Source: Neoechinorhynchus agilis (Eukaryota > Acanthocephala). From it: DNA of 64,000 nt. The translations under genes and the position numbers were made by a program. The notes under the pieces were generated by a model, which worked only from the letters and a program-made list of their open reading frames with translations, was not told where the DNA came from and searched no databases. The stretch is taken from positions 9,858,001 to 9,922,000 of the forward strand of contig CM121341.1 in the NCBI GenBank assembly GCA_051530055.1, written 5' to 3'. Positions 56,397 through 64,000 of the stretch are shown one piece after another; the stretch's first letter is position 1; each line of letters starts with the position of its first letter.

Positions 56397-57053
56397 TTAT
56401 TGAGAATAACTCGAATAAACCCGATCAATGATCTTCCATACATCCTCAATTGACCAACGATTTGCAAAATACTCTTTCAAAATCGGAACCGATTCTACCG
56501 TTCTCTTATTTCTAGAGACAAATTCACTTTTGGCTTCTTTGCGTAAATAGGAATGAATTGTTCGAAAATAGTAGTAGACATAAAGATCTGCGCAAGTCAA
56601 TTGGTCAGTGATTATGTAACCACCTTTCCCATAGAGCTGCTCTAATTTTTCAAGTAGAGCGATTGATTTCGGTATTTCCTCGTCGTAAAACGTTTGCTGC
56701 CTTGCTGGGCTTTCATTAGGTGGGACTTGAAAAGCTTGTATAAGTTTTGAGAAATATTCATCAACGATCAAAAGGACTGCATCGCAACGTGCAGCGTCAA
56801 TTCGCGTTTTTCCATTCAAGTTATACTTTTTACTGAGGAATCGAATTATCGAGCTTGTTTCACACAGGACTTCATCGTCTACCTTGAGAACTGGAACTTT
56901 GTTTAATGGCATAACGGGTTTATATTTCAAAGGCCAATCTTCAGTTTCAAATCTAAGGTCCGTGAACGGTATACCAATTGCATGAAGCATTAGTCGTATA
57001 ACTTCAGCTCGTCCTTCGAGATCAAAGTAATAAAGGGTGTATTCAGGGAACAT
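56397..57053 (-). CDS. Glutathione S-transferase, sigma-like class
   Basis: 218 residues, one exon. The thioredoxin-like N-domain reads YTLYYFDLEGRAEVIRLML with the presumed catalytic Tyr9, FETEDWPLKYKPVMPLNKVP (cis-Pro in VPVL) and VLCETSSIIRFLS, the glutathione gamma-glutamyl-binding turn. The all-helical C-domain has GGYIITDQLTCADLYVYYYF, with the N-capping TxxD motif. The EDWP and MPxxxVPVL pattern is characteristic of sigma/prostaglandin-D-synthase-like GSTs of invertebrates. Odd points: Lys replaces the common Gln before VPVL, and the Q-S of the usual LxQSxAI is E-T/S-S. Expected to be a cytosolic dimer acting in detoxification or prostanoid isomerisation. TACCTAG (acceptor-like) is about 15 nt before the ATG. 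Confidence 0.93.
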   Translation of the reverse strand: MFPEYTLYYFDLEGRAEVIRLMLHAIGIPFTDLRFETEDWPLKYKPVMPLNKVPVLKVDDEVLCETSSIIRFLSKKYNLNGKTRIDAARCDAVLLIVDEYFSKLIQAFQVPPNESPARQQTFYDEEIPKSIALLEKLEQLYGKGGYIITDQLTCADLYVYYYFRTIHSYLRKEAKSEFVSRNKRTVESVPILKEYFANRWSIEDVWKIIDRVYSSYSQ

Positions 57054-57618
57054 CGCGCTTGATGCTAGGTATTCTTTTTCGACTAAGAACGAACTTCTGA
57101 GGTTTTGCTAAGACTCAAAAGTTTTTCATTGCTCATTGAAGTGAGACTGAGGTGAGCAAAGAGTCGCATTGTCATGATCGAAAACTAGATCCTCACTTTA
57201 TTTGTCGTTGTTGTAGTCCGGGCTAATTTTATTTTCAATTCCCAATAGCGATTCCATCGATTAATTTACAAAATTGGAAACAAAAATTTAGAGAGATTTA
57301 ATTGCTCAAAATACAATTGGTAGGGGAATATATCACTAAAGTCTGCACTCGAGATTTTTTGACAGCATTGCAATAATATGCTTCTTTGTTGTTTAGAAGA
57401 AGATTTCAATTATGTTTTAAAGTAACTCACACGCCTAACCTATTGCAAAATATGTTTACGAAAATATCCATAAAATCGATTTTCACTTGCTTTCAAAAGC
57501 ACGCTCGTTAGGGCACAATAACCAGTAATTTATTTACCAAATTTCACTAGAACTCTGATATGGCCAATCCGATTCAGCACGCTTAGTGTGTTAAAAAAAC
57601 GTACAACAATAAAGCGAA
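57054..57618. other. Region without recognised genes
   Basis: Divergent promoter region between GST and the coiled-coil gene. No motif that I can support. Confidence 0.4.
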
Positions 57619-58233
57619 ATGAGCAATCCAAAGCAAGTTGAACAAACGATTGAAATCGAAGACGAACCTGTGCTTGATAGTCCAATGATCAATTCATTAT
57701 CAGAGAGTCAAATAGCGGAAACTCACAGCGAGTTAGAAAGACAACCAATAACTGAACTTATTATAGATTTACAAACGGATATTGTGAAGTGTCAGAAAGA
57801 GTTGGAAATATATCGGAATAAAGACGAAATCGTAAAAGATGAAATAAATCAAATTAGACTGAATTTGCGTAAATATCGTACAATGATGGAACAACGCGTG
57901 GAGGAAAATAAAAACAAGTGTAAAAATAAGGCTCGCGAAACAAAATCTCGAGTTACAGTGATGTTATCAAAGCTCAAAACTGAAATCGATGACATGGAAG
58001 TTTTAAATAATAACTTGAGGGAATTGCTCACGAAGGAAAAAAATCAGATTGAGCAACTTAAAGTGGAAATCGATGACTTGAATGTACATACTGATGAAGT
58101 TGAACGAATGTTGGTTAGAAAAGATCGTCAGATTGATTTCTTAAATAATTGGATCAAGGAATTCGAAAAGACTTATACTTCGATGAAGGCTAGGTACCAT
58201 GCGATTCAAACTGAAAATTCGCGCTGTGTGTAG
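57619..58233 (+). CDS. Coiled-coil protein, unidentified, 3' end supplied by a LINE
   Basis: 204 residues: an acidic N-terminal 45 (EIEDEPVLDSPMINSLSESQ), then an almost continuous coiled coil from about residue 45 to 200 (ELIIDLQTDIVKCQKELEIY ... LNNNLRELLTKEKNQIEQLK). I do not recognise the family; TACC, kinetochore or golgin-like proteins look similar by composition. The last codons and TAG (58231-58233) coincide with the start of the LINE reverse-transcriptase fragment, so the natural C-terminus may be lost. Confidence 0.6.
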   Translation: MSNPKQVEQTIEIEDEPVLDSPMINSLSESQIAETHSELERQPITELIIDLQTDIVKCQKELEIYRNKDEIVKDEINQIRLNLRKYRTMMEQRVEENKNKCKNKARETKSRVTVMLSKLKTEIDDMEVLNNNLRELLTKEKNQIEQLKVEIDDLNVHTDEVERMLVRKDRQIDFLNNWIKEFEKTYTSMKARYHAIQTENSRCV

Positions 58234-58680
58234 ACGAGGCACTGCAAGAAGTTCAAAGACTTTGTATAGGTGTTCAGCTAAAAGGTCATGTTCGTCTATC
58301 ACATCTTGACGATGTTTCCTTGATGGCGGATAACTACGATAATCTGCAACAAATGATTGAGACACTGCAGGGCAAGCTCAAAGAGAAGGATCCTTTGTTA
58401 AGTGCAGAAAAGTGTCAGACATATAGGCAAGCCTATACGAATAATAAAATGTTTTCGATAGAGAACCGTCGGTTCAGATCGAAGGGTGTTACACTTAAAA
58501 GCGATAAAAGAAGGGGACCCGGTGAAATACCTAGGTGTCACCCTAGACGAAGGAATATCGTTGCTGGGCACCCTTTTTGAAGCGAATGAACGGGCACAAC
58601 TCTCGCCGACTCAGGCCTTCCACCCGCTGAACGACTATGCAGGCGCATCCTTGGTGGCTAGGCTGCAAGCCTTCTGAAAC
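58225..58680 (+). mobile_element. LINE reverse-transcriptase fragment (palm/thumb)
   Basis: Begins VDEALQEVQRLCIGVQLKG, then LSHLDDVSLMADNYDNLQQM (the FADD-box region with part of the box lost) and AEKCQ. After a frame change it continues GDPVKYLGVTLDEGISLLG and ANERAQLSPTQAFHPLN. The order KC...GD..YLGV...A.L.P.Q is that of R2-type LINE reverse transcriptases. The fragment is truncated at both ends and frame-broken. 58681-59290 continues with GC-richer sequence (a frame at 58785-59003, MDHHHGKECRHARF...) that is probably more decayed LINE. Confidence 0.75.
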
Positions 58681-59300
58681 ATATCGTCTACCAATCTTAG
58701 ATGTATTGAAGAGCAGTGGATGCCAAAGCTGAAGAAACTCCTGAGCTTTTGAAATTGCTATAGGTCGGTTCGGTTTTTAGCCAAATGGACCATCATCACG
58801 GTAAAGAATGTCGGCACGCAAGATTTCGCGAATTGAGACAAATGACAGAAGAGGATGAGAGACGGTCCCACCACCATGATTCGACGGTGCCGATAACCGA
58901 GCAGGAGGAAGAGATGCAAGTTCAGGAACAGGAACCCGCTGACCCATATGAAGGCCTTAGCACCCTCTGCTGTAAACAGCCCATTTTTAAAGGATGCTTT
59001 TGAATTTACGGTGGATCGGGGGAGATGGTTGCTGGAAAGGACTACTTCGTAAATCGATAATCGGTGACTGAAGAAATAATATAAAGACTACACATTGAAA
59101 ACGTCGGACTGAGGCAAAGAGGATGGTGTATTATCAATCTCCTGGTTTTAGAAAAAGAAGTGGAAAATCGAAGATCGAGATTTTATGGAAAAATTAGTTA
59201 GTGATATCGCATTTCAACTAACTGGAAAACGGACGAATGCGCTTCATAAAACATCGTTGTAATCGCGTTGTTAAAGTAGAATAAAACGTCCACATTGGCA

Positions 59301-59420
59301 GGCAGGCGCCCAGTGGCCGTGCGGTGCGCGCGTTCATAAAGCGCTTGATATGTCGCTGGTTCAACACCACCGGTCGCTGGGTTCCACGGTTGTGTGAGGC
59401 TGCTGGAAGGGGTGGGGTCA
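59301..59420 (+). repeat. Possible tRNA-derived SINE
   Basis: A GC-rich island contains TGGCCGTGCGG (59314-59324) and, 33 bases on, GGTTCAACACC (59358-59368), spaced and ordered like the A and B boxes of a tRNA-type Pol III promoter but with one to two mismatches in each. A full cloverleaf cannot be drawn, so I do not call a tRNA gene. Confidence 0.3.
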
Positions 59421-59639
59421 GGTTTTGAGATCGCCCATGCCCTGTTCCTTCGAGTGCGGCTAAGCGCCTCCGTTGTGCGCAAGTTAGCCGAAAGGCTCAA
59501 AAAGGAATATAGCCGAAGCTATCAAAGAAGATGTCGCAGGACCAATGAGTGTATGTGGCCCTTGATAATAAAATAAAAATAAAACAAATTGGCAGGCAGC
59601 TCAATTTATACTTTTCATGGAAAAACATTTTTTGACCCA

Positions 59640-60205
59640 ATTGCCGAAATAAACGTACATCTCTAAACGAAAATCGGAATATCAACGTTTCCAGTAATTT
59701 TGAGAAATACTACTCGCATTGAGCCGCTCGTCCTAAATGCGAAGGTTCCACCATTCGCTTCAAAATCGCTCGATTCATCTTAGAACAAAAAAGAACGAAG
59801 TGAGGAACGCGAGTGCATCGATAGAAAGCGGGCAGCGATTTAGAAGGTACAAAAAATAGAAAAATTCACGGTCTCTGTAATGATTTGGCGCCCGTTTAAA
59901 AAAATTGTCGTCATTTTTCCGCGACGCAATGGCCGAAATAAACGTATATTTTTAAACGAAAATTGGAATATCGACGTTTCCAATAATTTCGAGAAATATT
60001 ACTCACATTGAGGCGCCCGACCTTGTTACGAATGATCTATTATTCGCTCCAAAATCGCTCGATTCATCGTAGAACAAAAAGAACGAAGTAGGGAACCAGA
60101 GTACATCGATAGAAAGTGGGCAGCGATTTAGAAGGTACAAAAAAATTGAAGAATTCAAGCTCTGTGTAATGATTTGGCGCCCGTTTAAAAAATTGTCGTC
60201 ATTTA
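59640..60205. repeat. Tandem duplication, about 290-bp period, two copies
   Basis: About 59640-59928 and 59929-60205 align throughout: GCCGAAATAAACGTA, CAAAATCGCTCGATTCATC, GGGCAGCGATTTAGAAGGTA and TGATTTGGCGCCCGTTTAAA. By eye they are about 85-90% identical. No coding sense. 60206-60640 holds nothing recognised. Confidence 0.9.
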
Positions 60206-60639
60206 TGTCGAAAAAATTAATTTGTGAGAAGTTGCCATTTAGTCCTCTTGCTCGAAGTGTTTTTAAATTAACGGTGATTTTATTCGTTTTCTAGGCGGTT
60301 GCATATGAACTGTTTAAAAGTTCAACATTGAACCGATGGATAGTTGCAGGTTTCCTAGAATAGAAACTAACAATCGATTTTTAAGCCGCTTCGTTCGCTT
60401 AGCTCAGTTCATAAATCGCAGCACAATCCAAAATTAACAAATAACGCTTTTTATCCTAATCACATGGACCGCTTTGGGTCGTGGCCAGAAATTTTAAAAA
60501 CAATTTTACTTTAAAAAAGTAAAAAACGGAATTGCAACCTAACGTTGAAACGGAAAGTGTCAAACCGCCTGCCAATGTTTTGTAAAAGTGCACTTAACCT
60601 AGGAGCAGAAATTGTTCTCTCGCTCCTGAGCTCGGATAC

Positions 60640-61020
60640 AAACTATCATCTCCTGGAAAAGGATGTTTAATTCGAATAACCTCGTGCCTAGTCGACATTT
60701 CAAAAACTTAAACCGGAAAGCATATTTCTCCTATCCCACTGAAAAATGGCCACCGGTTTTACCTAAACAATCATTACAAAAATGACGGTCTAAAAAAGAA
60801 TCAATCATTTCATCTCTGGAACAATGAGGTTCTACCTAACAACAAAAAAAAGCCCTCACTCATTTACGACTTACTAAATTCCAAACCCACCACGAGATCT
60901 TCACAGTCTTCACAGAGTTCATTTTCCTAAATTTTGCCACTGTGCCGAAGATAACCACGTCTCGGAAAAGTGCCCGAATTCTAAAAATATTCGTTACAGG
61001 ACCAAATCTTGAATTTGTTT
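60640..61020 (+). mobile_element. LINE ORF1 fragment with zinc knuckle
   Basis: A segment NNLVPSRHFKNLNRKAYFSY...EKWPPVLPKQSLQK is followed by CHCAEDNHVSEKCPNSKN, a knuckle of the CxxC...H....C type seen at 47.85-48.0 kb. The upstream part has an inverted relative at 62510-62650. Broken remnant. Confidence 0.5.
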
Positions 61021-61159
61021 AGCCGCGACAACGCACCTTTCCCCCCGCACCTCGATACTTGCATTTTCTAGTCCATCGAAGATATTTCTCAAGAATAGCA
61101 TTCCTATGTGTTGCTCAGCTGGTAGTCTTTTTATAGATATGTTTATTTTTTCCATAGTG

Positions 61160-62412
61160 GGCCGAATAATATGTCCTATATAGAAGACGGAAAAAATTGA
61201 CTGAATCTCCTACTGCTTGGAAAAACCAATTAGGTTACCATTAAATAGAATAATGCAATTGATTATTTATTTTTGTCATGAATTGTCACAGATGGAAAAC
61301 TGTAACAAAAATAAAAAGTGTTAACTTAATTCGGTGTTACCGTGGATGCTAGCGGTCGACCTAAAGATTCCGTAGGATCGAATAATTCGAGTGCACAATA
61401 GTCCAGAAGATGAGATGGGCTAGGCGATGGAAACTGATTTTTAAGGATTTTTAAAAACGATTCGAAGGCACCGTGGGAGCATGCTAGAAAATGAACAAAA
61501 ACAATCTATAAGGCTCGGAGGGTTCCATTTGCATTGTATGAAGCGCTGGCGAAGGAAAAATGAAGCTGGGTTCCAAAGTTCTAAGAAGTAATGCTGAAGC
61601 TCGCCAATGCGAAGCCGATTGCGTTCGGCGATCAAGCTAGTAAAATGCTGACGAAAACCATAACGATGGGACATCTCAGGTGAAACACAATGACAACATT
61701 TAGGAAAATCAGGCAAGGGGCGATGTCCCATTGTTTACAAATATTGCAATGAGACAATACGTAGTCGTCCTTTTCTCTAAATTGATTTTAGGCGAGAAGC
61801 GAATCTAAAAGCAGTTGAATGGACAGGTTTGTTGGGAACATCAATAATCCCGAACGTGTCTAGAGGCTTCCACCATAAGAAGAAACTCGATTTTACAGTT
61901 GAAGAGCGATTCAAACTCTAGTCTTTTTTCTCTATGAAGTCCTTTGGCGACTAATTAAACTCTTTCTGAAGTCGTGGAGATTGCGAAGATCTTGGGGAGT
62001 CTAGAAAAAGACGCACCGACATCCACAATTTATACCGCTGTTTTAATTAATGTACAAGTATTCTACACCGCTGGATTCTTAGTTAAGAAATTTTCGAAGT
62101 TTAATCGCTTTTAGGAATTGCAGTTATCTGCTGATTGTCGATAATCTGCTATTCTGGAAATTGTTCAGTGATCATAAAAACATCTCTAGGACGTTTATTA
62201 AGAAAACAACTCTGATAAATAGAGAAATGCGAATAACTCAGGAAATATTGCAGCCATCCAAAATCTGAAAACATGTTTGGAATAAGCTCGTCAAGAAACT
62301 CGATTTTACAGTTGAAGAGCGATTCAAACTCTAGTCTTTTTTCTCTATGAAGTCCTTTGGCGACTAATTAAACTCTTTCTGAAGTCGTGGAGATTGCGAA
62401 GATCTTGGGGAG
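61160..62412 (+). repeat. Dispersed repeat family, copy B (longest)
   Basis: Matches copy A from GGCCGAATAATATGTCC for about 430 bp, then carries about 290 bp (61592-61880) that copy A lacks, then rejoins it; the 412-bp internal period is present (61917 and 62329). The plus frame of copy A (MRWARRWK...) is broken here by a one-base deletion near 61445. The extra 290 bp includes the start of the minus frame described separately. Confidence 0.85.
61441..61731 (-). CDS. Possible protein-coding frame within repeat copy B
   Basis: 96 codons from the ATG at 61731: MGHRPLPDFPKCCHCVSPEM, SHRYGFRQHFTSLIAERNRL and RIGELQHYFLELWNP. The first 50 codons, unique to copy B, have good coding character with two close cysteines (CCHC). 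The rest overlaps antisense sequence shared with copy A and may not be coding. It could be a captured host exon. Family unknown. Confidence 0.3.
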   Translation of the reverse strand: MGHRPLPDFPKCCHCVSPEMSHRYGFRQHFTSLIAERNRLRIGELQHYFLELWNPASFFLRQRFIQCKWNPPSLIDCFCSFSSMLPRCLRIVFKNP

Positions 62413-63070
62413 TTTGGAAAAAAAAGAGTGCCACATTTGAGTTGTTAAGTAGAACCTCATTGTCAGAGCAATGAGATGATTGTATTCTTTTTACGCCGTC
62501 CTTTTTGATTGAACAAGCATATCGGGCAACTGTTTGATAATGATGGTTTAGGCATGACCGTTGGCCATCTTTTAGTGTGATAGGCGAAATATGCCTTCCG
62601 ATTTACGTTTGAAAATGTGGACTAGGCACGAGGTTATTCGAGTTGGCACATCTCAACAGGAGCCCACTTGATGAATCAATATTGTTCCTGCTCATAAATC
62701 TCGTATAGAGTTAAATCGTCCGATAATGAAGAGTTTATGCATTGGTTTCCATCATTCGCAAAATATATAAAATTGCAATTGCACCTAAACAAAGGATTTC
62801 GTACAAGATTGAAAGAAACTGCTTAGAGGGTTATTATTGATCGTATGGCACAGTAAGGGACAAATCTTTGAAAATTCACGTCGGAAAAACGATGTGGCTA
62901 CTAAACTTGCTTTTTTATCCTATAAATCGGTCAATCAATAACAACAATGAAGTTTTCTCGTGCGCCTCTATTTTTCGAGGAGAATACGTCTAATCATAGG
63001 ATCTATCGATGAAATAATTATTGGCTGGTCCAAAAATGTAGAAAACGAAAAAACATATCCAAACCTCACA
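62413..63070. other. Sequence between repeat copies B and C, with LINE remnant
   Basis: 62510-62650 is an inverted, diverged relative of 60650-60785 (shared GACTAGGCACGAGGTTATTC), so it is a minus-strand LINE ORF1 piece. The rest, including a frame near 62960-63070, shows nothing recognisable. Confidence 0.5.
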
Positions 63071-63500
63071 AAAGACGCACCGACATCCACAATTTATACC
63101 GCTGTTTTAATTAATGTACAAGTATTCTACACCGCTGGATTCTTAGTTAAGAAATCGCTTTTAGGAATTGCAGTTATCTGCTGATTGTCGATAATCTGCA
63201 ATTCTGGAAATTGTTCAGTGATCACAAAAACATCTCTAGGACGTTTATTAAGAAAACAAGTCTCATAAATAGAGAAATGCGAATAACTCAGGAAATATTG
63301 CAGCTATCCAAAATCTGAAAACATGTTTGGAATAAGCTCGTCAAGAAACTCGATTTTACAGTTGAAGAGCGATTCAAACTCTAGTCTTTTTTCTCTATGA
63401 AGTCCTTTGGCGACTAATTAAACTCTTAAGAAGGCGAGATTACCTCGCGAAATATTTCAAATAAATCAAAAATGTTATGACCGGGATTATTTTCACCAAA
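63071..63500 (+). repeat. Dispersed repeat family, copy C (partial)
   Basis: Contains one 412-bp unit and the family's terminal block (GAAGGCGAGATTACCTCGCG ... ATTATTTTCACCAAA) shared with copy A. It keeps the KDAPTSTIYTAVLINVQV / FYTAGFLVKK frame, here continued to a TGA after SLLGIAVIC. The left boundary is at ACGCACCGACATCC. Confidence 0.85.
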
Positions 63501-63627
63501 TTTTAAATTGTCTTCAATATAAACTACGTCATTGAATTTGAACCAGCGTTAATAGTTAGGAAAGAAACGTCATGTTAATTATTGTGTATCGTACAGTTCA
63601 CAGCCGGTTTTTATTAGGAAATATTCC

Positions 63628-63951
63628 ATGGCTGACGAGTCTCCGCACCAGAAGGGTTTTCCTTCGCAAATGGGCGATTCAGGCGCAAAGCAGGATGAAG
63701 TTGAGCCTTACATTAAGTTGAAGGTAATCAGTCAAGAGATCGGGGAGGTATACTTTAAAGTGAAATCGAATACTGTTTTGGGTAAACTCATGAAGTCTTA
63801 TGCTGAGCGGGTTGGTTTGCCCGTTGGGACTCTACGTTTTATGTATGACGGTAAAAGGATCAACGAGGGTGAAACAGCAAGGCATTTGGGTATGGACGAC
63901 GAGGATTGTATTGATGTGTATCAAGAACAAGTTGGTGGGCACGTTGATTGA
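63628..63951 (+). CDS. SUMO: SUMO (small ubiquitin-like modifier) precursor
   Basis: 107 residues, one exon. A disordered N-terminus (1-25) precedes the beta-grasp fold: YIKLKVISQEIGEVYFKVKS, LMKSYAERVGLPVGTLRFMY, DGKRINEGETARHLGMDDED, and the end YQEQVGGHVD. The GG at 103-104 followed by HVD shows a SENP-processed precursor. It is conjugated to lysines by UBA2/SAE1 and UBC9. No clear psi-K-x-E site is seen in the N-tail, so chain formation may be limited. An acceptor-like ttattag ends 10 nt before the ATG, and the start context (ATTCCATGG) is good. Confidence 0.97.
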   Translation: MADESPHQKGFPSQMGDSGAKQDEVEPYIKLKVISQEIGEVYFKVKSNTVLGKLMKSYAERVGLPVGTLRFMYDGKRINEGETARHLGMDDEDCIDVYQEQVGGHVD

Positions 63952-64000
63952 GTTACTACTCATGTTCGAGAATAAAATATTTTATCTGTTCGACTGTTCA

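Noticed and set aside
59301-59420. tRNA gene
   Set aside because: A- and B-box-like sequences have mismatches and no acceptor stem or proper anticodon arm forms; kept only as a possible SINE.

Overview
This is eukaryotic nuclear DNA, AT-rich, almost certainly from a small-genome invertebrate animal. Coding exons are recognisable by translation. Where reading frames can be joined, introns are mostly 40-90 nt with GT...AG ends and T-rich acceptors. The recognisable genes are metazoan: nucleoporin TPR, YIF1, mitochondrial S12, adrenodoxin, a sigma-like GST, SUMO and a FoxO-type forkhead. In at least six genes a splice-acceptor-like AG lies 0-10 nt before the start codon, as expected where mRNAs receive a trans-spliced leader. 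That fits a nematode or similar worm, but I cannot fix the phylum.

Layout. 0-9 kb: the end of an unidentified gene, a palindromic element, TPR with a tandem repeat inside its intron, and small unidentified genes on both strands. 9-15 kb: two tandem arrays with a LINE fragment between them. 15-18.6 kb: a compact cluster of YIF1, a LINE tail, and a head-to-head mitochondrial pair (a COQ7-like protein that has lost its metal ligands, and MRPS12). 18.6-24.5 kb: a foldback repeat, a 221-bp array, a mitochondrial ferredoxin and a TFIIB-like factor without a zinc ribbon. 25-33 kb: small spliced orphan genes, one LTR-element fossil and an mRNA-export-adaptor-like gene. 33.8-41.8 kb: an 8-kb satellite of about 60 units of 135 bp. 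41.8-53.6 kb: two copies of a 1.6-kb segment carrying a FoxO-like forkhead gene, interspersed with LTR fossils, LINEs and a broken RING gene. 53.6-63.5 kb: three copies of a dispersed repeat family, small genes, GST, a coiled-coil gene whose end is supplied by a LINE, and LINE debris. 63.6-64 kb: SUMO.

There is no operon logic and no defence or metabolic island. The points that stand out are the ligand-less COQ7 homologue, the recent FoxO-like duplication with a changed recognition-helix residue, the ribbon-less TFIIB homologue, the protein with duplicated UAP56-binding-like motifs, and tandem repeats that carry acceptor-like motifs, one of them inside the TPR intron. No tRNA, rRNA or CRISPR could be supported. 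Several spliced models (YIF1, MRPS12, FoxO-like, the 30.6-kb orphan) were built by hand from frame and splice signals; the exon joins are inference.
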